Assembly: GCA_014338405.1 (NCBI GenBank)
Contig: JTDE01000149.1
Location: 70,551 to 134,550, forward strand
DNA: 64,000 bases
Source of the DNA: Paragonimus skrjabini miyazakii
Taxonomy: Eukaryota; Platyhelminthes; Trematoda; Plagiorchiida; Troglotrematidae
Reading direction: 5' to 3'
The stretch's first letter is position 1. Each line of letters begins with the position of its first letter. The position numbers were made by a program, and so were the translations under genes. Below the pieces are notes generated by a model, which saw only the letters and a list, made by a program, of their open reading frames with translations, made no database searches and was not told the DNA's origin. This document shows, one piece after another, positions 11,700-26,270 of this stretch.

Positions 11700-14600
11700 A
11701 TTCGAATAGCTCGTTTGAATGTGCAAGTTGGTCATAGTGTCTGCGTGATAGACTTCGGCTGGATGACACATAAGTTGGTGTATAGAACAATATCACAGGG
11801 AGCAAAATGTGCTAATCTTCAAAGATGTTGCAAAACAATGATCCCTTTTTACTAGTAAAATGACTGAATCAAGATGAGGGAGTCCTTATTTTCTCTCATT
11901 AGAAATTCTACCGCTTTTGATGAACTGCTTAATATCCCCTAAACAAACGTCATCTTGTGAAGTGGTACAGGCTGCTGACAGCTTCGCGTAAGCCAGGCAT
12001 CTATAGTAGGCTCCACGTTTAACAATAACTTCTGCTTAATACAAGGACATGTTCTTTACACGAATTTTGCGGTTTATAACAAATGAATTCTGCGTGTGCA
12101 TAACTAGTAGCCTTTCGTTAATATTGTAATGTTTTGATAAAAGTGAACTGTGGTATGTTGACCTGATCACACCAGAGAATTTAATATTATATGATCTAAA
12201 CCAGAAACTTCCGGAAAACGTTAACCAGTTTTGTATGGTAAGACTGACGCAATCTTTTTCCCACGAAATTTACTACCTCACTAGTGTGCGAAACACCGAA
12301 ACCAGTTCGGGTGAATTAATCGATTGTTCCAAATACGTGAAGCTTATACAAAATATGTTGGTTTTAAGCCAGCGGTTGAAAACGTTCAGCAAATGCTGAC
12401 ATCATACGCCGCATATGACCTCTCCTTCGGGTAAATCCTACTTCACTCTTCACCACAAACCGAGGATTCATCAATGCTCCTTCTGGAAACCGGACGTTGT
12501 ATTTTAAGCAGAACTCAATTCGGCTTCCAACTGAACGTTTCTTTATATAACATTATTGAGTGTATTCACAAGGTAATCATGTTAAAAAATACACCATTGT
12601 TTGTTAAACTTCAATGTCTACCTTTTTTGTAATGGAACTGTATTTATGCAACATAATGAGTACGCAATGAACAATTTACCACGTTAGCTCAAACAACTAC
12701 TCTTCCCGTTTCGTACAATTTGGACAGTTAGCCCTGATGTGCTCTAAAGACATCCTGACTCAGAGCCTACTAACAATTACAGAACCTAACTATTATGTTA
12801 GGACATGAGTTTAACAACGCGAATGATTATGAGAATGAAATTTGTTGGTTCCTATTTGCCCCCTGCTGATTTAACATTTGATACCGCATAAACTTACAAA
12901 CTGAATTATTAAAGTTGAAAATGAATATGTTGATAGCTTTCCCAGTTAATGCATGGTCATGCTTCGGTTGAAGCTGTGGAGTGAACGTAAAATGTGTTAT
13001 TTTCGTGATATAATTGTCAGACTTGAGTGAAGCAAGTAGGTTAAACCACAGCTGTTCATCATATTCTGTGTTGTCATCGAAAATCTCTGTCGAAAGAGCA
13101 ACATAAGTTTAACAGTGACACTTGTATACACTATCATAAAAAGTAGAAAAGCCGGACGAGCAGACGATGCGGGATCTATCAGAGCTCTATTCTGTAACCC
13201 CATTCATATACCTAAGACAACAACAAGAATGACATAACAATTTGAAAAATAACAGATGGTATCAGGAGTAAACCAAACTTATCGAGGTAGAAAAGTATGA
13301 ACCTAAATGCAGTGCATAAAAGATGCAACAGTTTGGATATACGATGCTACAGGAATAATTCTCCAAAACTATAGAATTATACAGCGTTTTTTGGACGTGT
13401 TCATGAACAGATAGCAACATTTTAAAGCTCGTTCTTTTCCTTTGTACCAAACGGTAGACGCTACATACTGATAGCGAAACTAGCGCTAAAACACTTTTAC
13501 GCGATCAAACGCGGGTATTCCTGTGGAAAACAATCAAATCAGTTTTTACTATTGTACATGATGAAAGTACTATGCTTGCGAATGCTCAAGTGTTAGGAGC
13601 CCTTGATTCAAGCTTTGTGACTGGATCTATGAATCTCTGAATCGGTCGGTACGAATGAAGCTGGGACCCAAAAACATGATTTTATATTCGATTTCCTGTA
13701 AAAGCTTTAGTAGAGAAACAAAATCGCTGAGTAAGACTTGAATCTGACAAGAATACTCAGCTCTTTCTTGTTTCAAATTATTTTCTGTGGATCAAGTCCT
13801 TATTTACATTGCCGTTTCACTTACAGTCATTGAACGCAATTGTGCTTTTTGAAAGTCACGGTGCAAAAAACCACGTCTAAGCACGGTTACAAAAATTGGT
13901 GATGGGAAAATAGAAATCGTGGCATGCCTGAGGGTGCTATATCCCGATCTTAGAGTTTTCTGACTTATTCATTTTAAAGACGCTTTGTGTAAAAGCACTA
14001 CTCTGATTAGAAATAAAAATCTGCGACAGCAGCATCACTGATCATCATTCATTATTTTGTTATCCGTCCAATTCAATGTTTTACTATTCTGGGAAGCGGG
14101 AATTATAACGTCTCGCTCGGAATGTGGTAGCTTTAATAAAAACACGTTCCCAACCGCAACATATTAGACATAAACCTTTAAGAAACGAAGCTGTTGTATA
14201 CTTCAGATACATATTTTAATATCTAATTTGTGCGGAGCCAACGGTGGTAAACGATGTTTAAACCGGTTAGGCAAGCGAAAAGAATGGAGAAGAGCAATTG
14301 AAGCGTAGTGTTTAAAGAAACCGAATTACTCTACTGATGTTAATTGACCATACGTTCCATTGCAGCAGTTTTGTTCAAGCCTGAAAAAATAATAATCAAT
14401 AAATGTTCGTATTAATTCGACAGTACGTAAAGCCTATATATACACTTTCTGCACATTCTGTCGTAAAACTGAATGAAGTAACGTGAAACCGGTTTTGGTA
14501 CGTTCTAGAAAAGATGGATAACTAGGAATACGCGGAGAACAGGCTTACGGTGACACGTTTGTTCTCAGTAAGGGTCTTGGGCAAACGATTCCTTCAGTAG

Positions 14601-17600
14601 ATGCCTCTCGCTTAATGGGATGTGGTGCAATAAACGTGTTGCTGTAACCCTCAGGCAAATAATTGCTTGCCTTCATAGAATTTGAGATAACCAAAATATT
14701 TGTCAAGAGCTGACTTCTTTGAAGAGAAAAGTGTACGGAACATTGCCGTTGCACGTTGCTTTCAGCATCTGTGAAGGTCATTATTTTTACCCAGTTACTC
14801 TGAAGTGGTGTATCAAGAAGATTTACGTTGAGGATAGAGAGATAACCTTTACTGCTCTGTATATCTGTACCATTGAAGAGTTGTATTGTTGTTTGGTCGC
14901 ATACGATTATCAGTAACCCACTCGCTATACTGATGGAAAACAATTTGCCGTAATGTGTGGAATACTTACCTGACTGGTAATGTTTTTGGCTTGTAACTGC
15001 CGACAATTGCTTTCAGCCTTCCACTTGGCTCCGCAATTTCAACGACTATTCCATTTTGTGCTGGTAATTTAACTTTATAAGCAGAAACAGTAATTCTGTC
15101 AGTTTGTTCTAGGCGCTAAACTTTACACATCTGTGATTGTCCGCGAAGTGATTTGTCTAATAATTTTGCTTGCAATCGAGCTTACCCGCTTTTGATGTCA
15201 CATTTTAAGATTATCTCTCACGTTATTTTGTTTGTCCGTGCCTGTCAGTTCACTTATTTTTGTCACGGTGATAACGGCTGGAGAGTCAAGATAAAACTAG
15301 GATAAGGAATCTGTGAAAATTTTTGAACAAGTCTATATGATGATTCCAGAAAGCCCAGTTTAATTATGATCACATCTCATATAACCGATACCGTCCATCA
15401 ATCACAGCGTACAAGCCCTGCTTAGATTAGTTGGAATCCAGCTTTTGTATTTGGTAGTTACCGACATCCACACTTATAGTCATAGAAACAATTCATGCAA
15501 AACCCCCTTTCCGACTGTCACTTAATTCCAAACCACTTGAGATTTGACCGGGTCTGAAATACCTGATGTTGATAGTCACGCCTTAGGTGGCAGTAAAGGA
15601 AGCAACTTCCACATGCATCAATACTAGCATCATAATCGTGTAGACTGTGATTTATCTCATATTGTGATGCATATACAAGGCTGTATGGCTTTCCCACTTT
15701 CACATATCAGTGAGGCATACTGTAAACGTCCAGTGAGAATTAACGAAAATCGCTGTTTGCAGTGCGGCATTATAACAAACACATGTCTACGGAGAATTCA
15801 GACGATGAGGAAGTACGCAACTGCTCTAATTTTGTATTACCAGTAAAAAGTATATTAAAGATGAGAGCAGAGTGTTAAAACTGATTTTGCTGATAGTCTG
15901 CTCTGGAGTAAAAAGATATTACAGATCGTTTAAACTTCAGGCAACCTGAAAACAGGCATGCTACCCAACACTTCTGAACTCATGTAGAACAAATCACAGA
16001 AAGTCAACGCAGTCAAAAGTAACACTGTATACATGATTACCAAATCCTGTAAAAATACGTTCTATTCTACTTTTTATATGGCTATCAAACCTTCCATTGT
16101 AAAATAATTCAGATATTGTTATTGTTCACGGCGTAAGTTTAATAAATAAATGTTTCACAGCACATCAAAAACTAGTTGCAAACCACCATCGGAAGTAATA
16201 GCTGATATGTGTTTTCTGGGAATTCATTATTATGCTGGTAAAATTACGGCAAAGAGCAAAATGGTTTATTGTGGTTACTGTCTTCATTGACGTGACTGAG
16301 TATGCTAAAATGTTCAATGCATCTTGCAAGTTTATCATCCAGTTAGCCTAACGGAACATTCACTCAAACGGTCCGATTCCAAAAAGAAGAAGCGGATATG
16401 ATAGAAGAGTTTCACACTTGGTTGAAATAGATTCTCTCTTCATTATGCTTCAAAGTATCTTCGCTGTGCATAGGAGTGTTGCACATAAAGGTGGATAAAC
16501 GAACAGTGGAAATTCCAATCCAATTTTCCTATTTGCTATCATAATATCTTGATGAGAAAACTGGAGCACGCAGTGTTGCAAGACAGCAACAAATTTTTTA
16601 ATAGTTGCCACTGGTATGTTGACTCTACAATTTTGCTCGTTTACTCAACCAGTAAGGTAGTGGCGTGGTTGTTAAGACTAGGCATAACATGCTCCACACT
16701 GAGAGGCAGATGAACAACCGAATCACCGTCTCAGATGTGATTATTTGAATGTGAATTAACAGCGCCATCCAAATAAACACTCAATGTACATCCAAGCGTA
16801 ATTTCAAATGGATTGTGATGCACTGTGGTTAATTACTGTGCTCAACCAGACAGTAAGCCGCGCACTAGGAGGTGACTCAGACAGAAGATTCGTTGTAAAA
16901 CACGTAGCCAACTAGTATTCAATTGAAATACATACGTTTTAGAAAAGTGACCTATAAACGTCGATCAGATAGAGGGATGGTCAGCCGGTGCTTCGAATTT
17001 GCTTTGAATGGATCTTGCTATTAATATGGGTTTGAGTTTGACAGGAGATGTCATCGAATTACGGCCTTCAAATAAATTGCGGAGAGGATACTCACCGCTC
17101 AATATTATCGGTCAATGATGCGAATACTGTTGGTTTTTCAATCCTCTAGGGGCCCAAAATTTCTGTCCCGTCCATAACTTGGCTCCGATTTTTCGGAATG
17201 TCATTCACCTCTGGGAAAATCTGAAAATTTAGTAATCCTGATATGTGAGATCGACTCACGACAGTCCATTACACCAATAACGACAAGCTCTTGGTTCTTA
17301 CCTCATTTATATTCATCCATTCATGCTTTCGCTCCTGTTCAGCAAGTTATGTGTATCGCACGTTCAGACACCTCTGAAAATGAAACTGGCATTACCGCCT
17401 TTGTTTTTCGGAACAGATTAGATGATCTAGTGTTAAAACTATCTCGTCTCATTTGGTCATACGCTAACATTCAGTTAACATTGCACAGATTTTGACAGCC
17501 TATCCATCAAAAGCACTTGAATCGGTGCATCAAACCTCCAAAGCTGGTGATATCAAGCTACCTTGTCAAATATCTTGCTGACAGGATCCCTCTTATCAGG

Positions 17601-20600
17601 CGTCAAACATCCCCTGGCTTCGTATTGATCGATTAAATGGCTGATTTAAGATGACCAGAACGAAGTGAGCTAGAAATAACGAAGTAGTGCAATCAGCATT
17701 AGGTGATCAACTGTTTAAATTATTGACAGATCGAGACATGCAGTCAGGATGAGATAGATTTGTGAGTGTATGTAAGTAGGTTTCTCATAGGTAAGTTATA
17801 ATTTTCCCATTTGCTGAATGAAACTAAAGTCTACATGTACGACTCCCTCAGATTTCCGTAGAACCTCTTGGCTACACCGGCGTCACAGACAGTGGAAACA
17901 GTAGTGGACATGAAGGGCACCCGAGAGTTGTTTGTCAAACTGATCGCAAGACAGACAGATGGCCAGAATGCTTTCAGAGAGCACTTCACAGCCACCCTAA
18001 ATTTTTCACTGTAGCTAAGGTAGCACATCAAGTTGGAATTTTTGGAATGTGTTCAGTCGGTTGAACATGTCGATTAAGACAGCCTGTCAAGACACAAATG
18101 GTTTGTATCCCGAGATTTGTGTGTGCAAACCCATGCAGGCAAATAGTATGAGTATTGATTCGAAATCGCCACCATAGGCAACCACAGATAAGAAATAGTT
18201 TACAGTTTGTGGTACCACTCTGTTTAACAGAGTTTAACAAAGTTAATGCAAGTAACCATAGAAAAGCCTTCAAGTGCACTTGTACTGCGGTACGCTTTGG
18301 TATATGACATTTTCTACCTGAACTTAAATGATTCGACAATATTACACAATTGTACGCATTGTGTCCCCTCACTTTCACTACGTTTCCCCAAATTTTAACA
18401 AAAACCGAAAGGATAGTGCATTGTAATCCAACTTCACTTTTGCTCCTTCACATTTTTTTAAACTCATGCTTTCTCTTAAAAGATATAACTGAAGACTCGC
18501 AGAGGCATCCCAGTTTGCAAATCAGCAATCATTCCACACTTCATTCAACCCTACCGTCAGCTTACCGTAACATGGTAGAACAGTTTTTGGAAATCCAACA
18601 ATGTTTAGAATACTTTATACCGTAAACTTATATATTATATTGGATTCACATCGCTGTTGCTACAGACAAGATGGTAGTGAAGACGAATATTGCTACTCCG
18701 CAAAACACGTGTGACCCGACGGGTTTGCAAACTGTCGGCAACCTCAGCCGCAAATAACCCTTTGGAAACTGACACAATCTTTCGGCTCCATTCGGTAGCA
18801 ACACCCCTCGATCAACTGTAACGCATGCTAAGAGGAACATTGTATTTAACAGTGTTACACGCAAATAGGTTGCTAATACAGAACGGTATACACATTAAAA
18901 AACGCGTGGGATAGTCAAAGGTTTAATGTTATTGTTATTCATCAGCGCTGTTGTCAACATTCGGAATTCTGGGAAGGTCATCCCCAGGTTCGAATCTGGC
19001 AAGAGAAGCTACAAAACTCTGAATGTAAACATAAACATGAATGTTTTCTCATGTCGTGCAATAAGGTACAGAACAAGAAAGCGTTTTAAACGGAGACAAC
19101 TGACGAATTTCTCGTTTGATTTATTCTTTTGTAATCTTAGCATGTGTGTTGATTCTCAATCACCATTGATTTTGTGAGACGTGTTGGTTCACATATCAGA
19201 ATTACAGTAGGTAAACGCGTCCGTTGAGCTTTTACAGATTCCCTCCGTAACATACACTGTCCAGTAGTATTCAACTTGCCAAAGGTGAGTTGATAAAATG
19301 GGACTACTGTCACTGAATTGAAGGCCCAGCAAAACACGACCGCCCAGGTGATACTTTCACCCTCGGCCAACCCGGCTTTAGCTTAGTAAGTAGATGCCAG
19401 ATGCCTTGAGAATCACGTACACATCTTCACGTAACCAACATTTCAACTGCGAAGTTGAGTTACTGGTAGCGCAGACATGTAATAACTCCTGCGCGGGCAA
19501 GCCCATTATGATTAACACAAAGTTTGTTGTTAATTCACCCATATCGTGAAGTGACGGGGTGCTTTGCAGAGTCCAGAAATGACGAGGATCATGGCCCCTC
19601 TACAAAGACAGTTGGTCATGCATGCAGTCCTCAAATGATTACAGAAGTCCAGAAATGCTTTCGCTTGCTATTCGAAATGGCCAGGGGATTACATTTTAAA
19701 GTAACGGAAGGCACATCCAGATTACATTGGCAGCCAAGCTCACCGTTTTCATGGAAGTTATATGATAAATGATACACAAGGTATTGTCTTTGTGATGCAA
19801 AGAAAAGAATCAAACTATTTGCTGAATTGGCTACTTACGGAGCAACGATTATGGAGAAGTGACTCACCCCCACTTCTTTCATCGTATCACTGATAAAAAG
19901 CCTAATATTCTGGACAGGTTTGATACAATATCAAATTTCTTAAAGATTTTCAAAAGAAACGTGATTCTACTGAAACGCCAGCAGTATGTCCTCGCCATTC
20001 GTATTGAGAACAACTTTCACCGTTTATCCAAGGGGCTGGTGTAGTGGATCTAAACGCTATATACAATTCAGATGCAAACACGAAGTCAAAAAGTGATTTA
20101 AAAAAATGAAAACAACTGACTCACTGTAGTTCGTGAAGGTGCGTCGTGTAGAGTTCCATCACACTGAATGAAGTATCCGATCGATGAGATCTGTCGTATA
20201 GTTCCCAGGTAACTTTAGAGGTCACAACGAAGATAATTCCGACGACAGATGAGTTGGGAAGTGTGCTGAAATAAATGCGGATTCTGTTAGCCGCTAACTC
20301 TCCCGAAAATCTGTACACATGCGACACTGAACGCAGAGAGAGAACACAGAGCTCGCGACTTTGGAAGTGTAATTTGTATTTTTAACTGAATCAGCTCACG
20401 TGATTTAAACGAGTGTATATGTGAAGTTGAAGAAGGTGAAAAATGCGAAAAACAATGAGAATTATGCTATACAAAATGCTGTACAAAACGCTACACTGAC
20501 AAGATAATGGCTCACGGGACAGTAACACCTAGAACATAGATGAACTATTTTCTGTTATCTCTCATTATTCCAGATCAACATAGGACCATCAGTTCTTAGC

Positions 20601-23600
20601 AAGACGGCTCTCTAGTGTATAAGTTGTACGCCATAATGGCTTTCCCAATTCGGTGGATTAAGGTTTCACATACACTGGCCTACAGTTCTGGAAATGTCTG
20701 TTATCCTACTAGATTGGGAAGTATGAAAAAACTCCAGGGTGCACCGCCTGACAGCTAAACTGGCGCGTGCTTCGGGGTAAGCATGTAAGTGGAAGTCCAA
20801 CATACTATCGTTCGGTCACAGGTATGCCAAATGGATTCTTTGAAACACTGGGACGAAGTAAAAATCTGCTCTAATTCCTTGTTGAAGTACAATGCACGGT
20901 GCACCACAAACTTTTCTCTCTATCGTTTATTCTGCCTTTGTGTAATCCATTTTTCACAAAAGAATACTAAAAGTATCCAATCTACTGCCTTGAAGTAGAG
21001 TTTCTTCATCCCGTGCTAAACAAACCCACCCATAGAAGGGTAGTTATTACGAGACAACAGGTTGATTTTATAATGTTTTCGTGGAGCATACGTGTCGAGT
21101 GCTCATTACATAATGAAAACAAGTGTATTTGATCAGTCTCTCTACAATTAACTACTAATGAGTAAATTAGTTTACATGGTGAATTGGTGTACAACCTAAC
21201 AATGGAAATAAACTGAGAGTTTCGGAAGGCCGCCAATAAGTAATACCAGTTTGTGGAGAAAACTTATACAACACATCTGCTGGTTTGCGTACAACTGTGG
21301 TTTCCTAGAAGTAATATTGTTTTTGTGGATGCAGTAGTATCTTGAAATTATGGCCCACGGATTTCTGCTAATTTTTTAGGCAATCTGAGTTAATAATTCA
21401 ACTGTACATTGTCTTCACAGAACTCTGTAATGGGACTACAATGTACTGTCACAAATGGGAACATTGTTCTTCAATTATAGTTTGGGGTTTGGAAGAAAAA
21501 ATGCGCATGGTTTGTAAGAATGTGTAAACCGGAGTACCCACAAGCGTTACTGTGAAGCAGTGAGTACCTGGTAGATATCTGGAATGTCGTGCGCTACAGT
21601 TGGGCCCTTGATTACATGCCAAACGGGTTAGGAAGTAACAGAGAAAGAAACCTGCTATGTTTTCAGCAACTTACTGACAGGTCCACTTCAATGAGAATGA
21701 CTCGTTATTCAGGAACGGCATAAAGAAAGGCGTATGCAACCACGATCTCATCGGAGAAATAACGCGCTTCCCCGCTTACTAAATCTTTCGTGAGGAATTA
21801 TACACAACGTATTGTTCACCATCTAATGGGGTTTTCCAATCCATTTTATAAATGAGTTTGATCATTGAGAAAACCTAACAAAGTTGTGTGTAGTTTGGAA
21901 TTTCAAATAATCAGGACTCGGTATTCATTGAAGTAAACTTTTATCAAACTGAGAAATAATTTTTGTTTTAGAATATCCGTGAACAATCAATGTTCATGTG
22001 GAATCGCCAACTCTAAGTTGCCAGGTTAGAAAGCTCCCAAAGACCTACTGGTTATTTTAAATGAGCAGTTAGGTATGTGTTTTTGTAACGTCACAGCATT
22101 GCAGTGTCGTCTAGTCTAATATTTTTAGTGCCGAGTTAATTCAGAGATCACTTATTGAATTGAGGAGACAAACACCGCTTTGTGTTACGCATGGCCAACA
22201 AGGCCCCTATTAGAAGAAACACACATTTTCGGTAGCATAACAAAACACAATGACCATTTAAGAAGACAATCCTTTGGCAGTAAAGACAGCAACTGCGACT
22301 CCATTGTCCAGTAAGTCTGCTGTTGATCTGTCTATATGCAATAGCAGTTGTTACACTTTATTTTACATCAGTAAAAAATGTCATTAAATTTACGTTCATT
22401 TCAATGCGGTAGTACCTTAACTAAGTTGTATAGACCACGTCTACCAGATCACTGGTAGTCATGAAGATCATGTCTGTCCGACTTCTTAAATTCTTTCAAT
22501 TTGTTGTGATGTTTTAAGAGACTACTCCTCAGTTCAAAAGGAAGTGGCTGGCTTGCCTGAACGTTAAGAGTGTCATCATTTATGGATGATATTCAGTTTA
22601 AATTAATCTACATCCTCGAACTTTTGGTAACACCGATGAGCTTTTTCTTTATTACGTTTACTTCGTCCGTTAGATAAAAAGCTTGTGATAGATATTTTGT
22701 CCTCAGAATATATGAGATCATACTACGGCTATTGAAGTGTAATCGAGTGGCATAGTCTTGTCCTTCTGTTTTTATTTCGGTTAAACGTCTATGCTCAATG
22801 ACAGCGTGTGAGAAAAATTGATGTCCTAATTTGCGTCTTCTGACTAGTCTATTTGGAATAACTAAAGGGTATTCAACGTTTCGAATGTTGAAACCATCAC
22901 TACTTATTGACAATTCAATGTACACATAAGTTGTTCTAGGCAGTTACCTCAAACTGTATGACGAAAACCCAAATGTTCATCGATAATCCACAAAGTGTCG
23001 TGGATTACTAAGTGGAAACCGTAATTACGGTTGATACATACTGGTCAGAAAATCATCCAAGATAACTACTACAATTACTTCAAGAAAGGTGAAACAATCT
23101 CAGCGTAACTTCTGAGTAACTGTCACGGAAAGTTCAGGCAGAGTTATCCAGTTATTTGCAATATGTAGTCAATAGTAAGAAGCCAAGACTGTCGCCTACT
23201 TGTATGTGGATCAAAGTTTAAAAATCCAAACCAGGACAAAGATTTTCAATAGTACCTGACTTAAAAAATAGATAAACTCATATTCATAGTGCAGTTACTC
23301 AAAACAATCCGACTCGGAAAGAAGTTACGTGGGTTAAGTTTGAAACTACATCTAAATTGTATACAAATTCTTATAATACAATGATCTATTGAATAAGTGG
23401 CATAAACACTCCAGGTAAAATTCTGATAGCAGTGCATGTTGTACTGGAATTTAAAATAAATCGCATCCATATGTAATATATTTGATGGCTCAATAAAGCG
23501 ATGATGTACATGAAACGACAGACCCAAGAACAGTTTCTCGTTCGACAAGTTGAACGTGGAAGTGAGGTTTAATGTCAGAAGTTCATGTGAAGGAATGTCT

Positions 23601-24980
23601 TAATAATGGGCATTGAACGTGCATTTTCCATGGAGCACTACCAAGTAAACTACTCACATTGAACAGCACCAATATGGGATAGTAACGTATCTGATACTTA
23701 TTTCTGCTCGCTACTTTGAATTTCAAGTATCTCTTCAATCAGCCTATCCGGGTCGTTTTGCTACATCGCCTGCTTAAAACACCGGAACATGTGGTTATCA
23801 AATATCTCAAAGCAACCGGCCTAAAATGATTTCTCACACATTACACATTGCACGTTGTAGTAAAAAGTCAAAGCTACGTGAATGCGTAGCGAGTCTAAGT
23901 GCATATACCGACGTGAAAAAAAAAAATCGATATGGGATATTCGAACGAAGGCAAAATTCAATGCAAAAGTCTAGTTGTTTAGACCAATGTGATGGTATTT
24001 CAGCCACATTACGTTGTTTGTGATATACATTATCAAACTGCAATCGTCAACCATGTCTTGGCAAACCGAAATCCATAAACGGTACATGGAATAATCTTCA
24101 GTAACTAAAATGAACTAATCGGCATTCACCGATGTTTGGTCAGTACACAGTAGCACGATGTATATATAGTTCTGGATTGTTGGCCGAGCAACCAGAATTT
24201 ACATTTTGTAACGCATAGGAGTTGCGTAGTCCCTACTGCAAGTATATCTGCTTCATCATTCCAAACTGGAGATAAAACTGGTAGTCAATTGTCGGTTTTA
24301 TGAGGGCCATCACGAAGTATCATAACAAAATATTTGGGGCTGTCATACACCACGATAATTAAACAGCTGAACATGTTAGGCCATGATATCCATTCACTAT
24401 AACCGATATCATTTCTGAATTCGGATGCTGCGTGTGAACGACAAAACTAGGCTGATAAGACTCTCATTAATGGTTGTTAACCAGTAGAGCAAACTGTGTT
24501 GTAGCAAAAATTCATTTTATGTGCAGTTTTTTTCAACACAACAACATCACCATATAGTGAAGTTTATCACAGTAATACCTCCATCTGACAAGCATCATGC
24601 TGATATGCAACTTTGGTGGTAACCATTTAAGGCAAGCTTGTACGTTGGTTAATTAAAACAGAATTATCACGGCACGTAAAGTCGTAGACGCAATTTGGTT
24701 TTAGTTGTCTTTACTGCATCTGAAACAACCATTTCCCCTTGAGAATTTGAATAGAGCAGACAAAGGACTGACAATACACGATTCATGCTCGAGCAGATTT
24801 CGTTTCATCTCTACTGGTGTTTACTACGGACGAGTTGAAATGTACAAAATTCCAAACCACAAGAGAATCACGAAAGGTCAAAGTTCAAAACCACTTCAGT
24901 TGCTAATGGAACCGGAACAAGATTCTATGACAAAGTAGCGCCTGAAAGATGGTTTTCATCTAGCCGCGCTGTTAAAAAAT
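11700..24980. other. Long stretch without a recognisable gene
   Basis: About 13 kb with only chance-length frames, except a 153-codon minus-strand frame at 14545-15006 (listed separately). A less A+T-rich patch near 17838-18146 is open in one plus-strand frame apart from one stop, but no domain is recognisable in it. No tRNA, SINE or retroelement protein was recognised. It may be an intron or an intergenic region. Confidence 0.5.
14545..15006 (-). CDS. Unrecognised 153-codon open frame (doubtful)
   Basis: This is the second-longest open frame in the window, well above the roughly 60-120 codons common here, which is its main support. The product has a hydrophobic stretch near residues 22-36 (KLFSISIASGLLIIVC) but no domain that I recognise. 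On the minus strand a strong splice-donor-like sequence, CAG|GTAAGTAT, lies inside the frame (near 14964-14973), and an acceptor-like CGGCAG lies just before its start. If spliced, most of the frame would therefore be intron. No promoter or polyadenylation signal was seen. It may be a chance frame or a piece of an unrecognised repeat. Confidence 0.2.
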   Translation of the reverse strand: MSAVTSQKHYQSGKYSTHYGKLFSISIASGLLIIVCDQTTIQLFNGTDIQSSKGYLSILNVNLLDTPLQSNWVKIMTFTDAESNVQRQCSVHFSLQRSQLLTNILVISNSMKASNYLPEGYSNTFIAPHPIKREASTEGIVCPRPLLRTNVSP

Positions 24981-24989
24981 CTCAACAAG

Positions 24990-26270
24990 TCTGACAACCA
25001 TTTTTGTTCACAAATGTACCGATGAAAGAAACCATAAGTTTTTTACTATCCTATATAACTTCAAATCAGATGAAGATTGCAATCCCTGGAAATGAATTAG
25101 AACGTTTACTTTTGCTGTGTACGTTTGACGTAAGCTTTAACTTTCAAAGCGAGGCTTTTCGTCAGACTGATGGAGTCACGATGGGCAGTCTGCTTGGTCC
25201 AGTTTTGGCCGATATCTTTGTGGCCAAACTGGAAATTCAGATAGCGAGCAAACTGGACAGTTTGGTCCTCTATAAAGGGTATGTTGATGACATACTTATA
25301 TTCACAAATAATCAGATGCAGGCAACGGATTTACTAGACCGAATGAACTGTTTACCTCAAACATTCGCTACACTTTAGAAAATGAGACTAATGACCGACT
25401 GTCGTTTCTGGATATCAACATACCTGAGAGAACAGATGGATCCATTCAACGGGCTGTATATCGAAACAATATGTAGACCGGCCAGTACCTAGAATTTGAC
25501 AGCTGTGTCCCAGTAGCATATAAAAGAGGATTGGTATGAACGCTATATGACCGCGTCCGACGGCTTTGCACTAGTGACACCCTGGGTGATGAACGCTTTA
25601 TTAAACAGCGGTTATCAGGGAGGATTTATAAGAAGTTGGACACCGGCAATGTACAAAACAATTCTCAACCCACAGTGGTCAAAAAGACAGTAGTTCTACA
25701 ACTGTCGTTCAAGGGAGACAATGTGTGTCGAATAGTTAAACAATGATTAAGGTCAGATGTTGTACGCACGTTCTTTGCCGCGATACCAGTGATCGGGTCT
25801 GCGTTCCCACGCCCCCGGTTAAGCAACCGACGCCTCGGTTAACCAAGTCATATGTAATCTGTGAATATAAATGTTGGTGCGGGGCATCCTATGTTCGGAA
25901 GAACTGGTTGCCAGCTTGGAAGCAGGTTTATCGGACACTTACCGAAATGGGTTCACCAAACGGTCACACAAATAAGCAACTCGACAACAAACAACCGGAT
26001 GGAGCCAGCATTATCGATAGCCAAGCATCACTTGATGACGCAACATGTGATTGACTCATCAAAGTCATTTCGTGTTACGCACTCTCCACTCGAAACAAAT
26101 GTGTGCTACTATATGGCCAGGCCATTGTGATCAGACACCGTCACACCATTTTATGTGTACACAAAGGACTGTTTGTGAAGTTGATGCTGCCATGAGAGCC
26201 GCTAAACTGGTTTTGAACTTTGACCCTTCGTCTTTGTCTTGTGGTTTGGAATTTTGTACATTTCAACTCG
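24990..26270 (+). pseudogene. Penelope-like element, decayed copy (reverse transcriptase plus GIY-YIG-type endonuclease)
   Basis: The frame 25004-25378 reads FTNVPMKET, then DGVTMGSLLGPVLADIFVAK and GYVDDILIF, which are the reverse transcriptase core of a PLE with an intact YVDD box. After a frameshift near 25370 the palm/thumb continues as LSFLDINIPERTDGSIQRAVYR, TGQYLEFDS and KRGLV, with two in-frame stops. Near 25670-25730 comes the linker VVKKTVVLQLSFKGDN. The endonuclease part begins with YKCWCGASYV near 25870-25890 and, after another shift, continues GRTGCQLGSRFIGHLPKW and SIAKHHLMTQHVID. A third frame gives AIVIRHRHTILCVHKGL and LMLP before a stop near 26205. This is the usual PLE order (reverse transcriptase, linker with LPFKG-like motif, Cys-containing GIY-YIG domain). 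At least three frameshifts plus stops make it inactive. The 5' portion before FTNVP was not recognised. Confidence 0.82.

Noticed and set aside
17838..18146. Less A+T-rich plus-strand open stretch as a retrotransposon or exon
   Set aside because: No motif of any reverse transcriptase or other domain could be named; one stop codon interrupts it.
18985..19005. Isolated B-box-like GGTTCGAATC near 18987
   Set aside because: No box A at the right distance upstream and no match to either SINE family.
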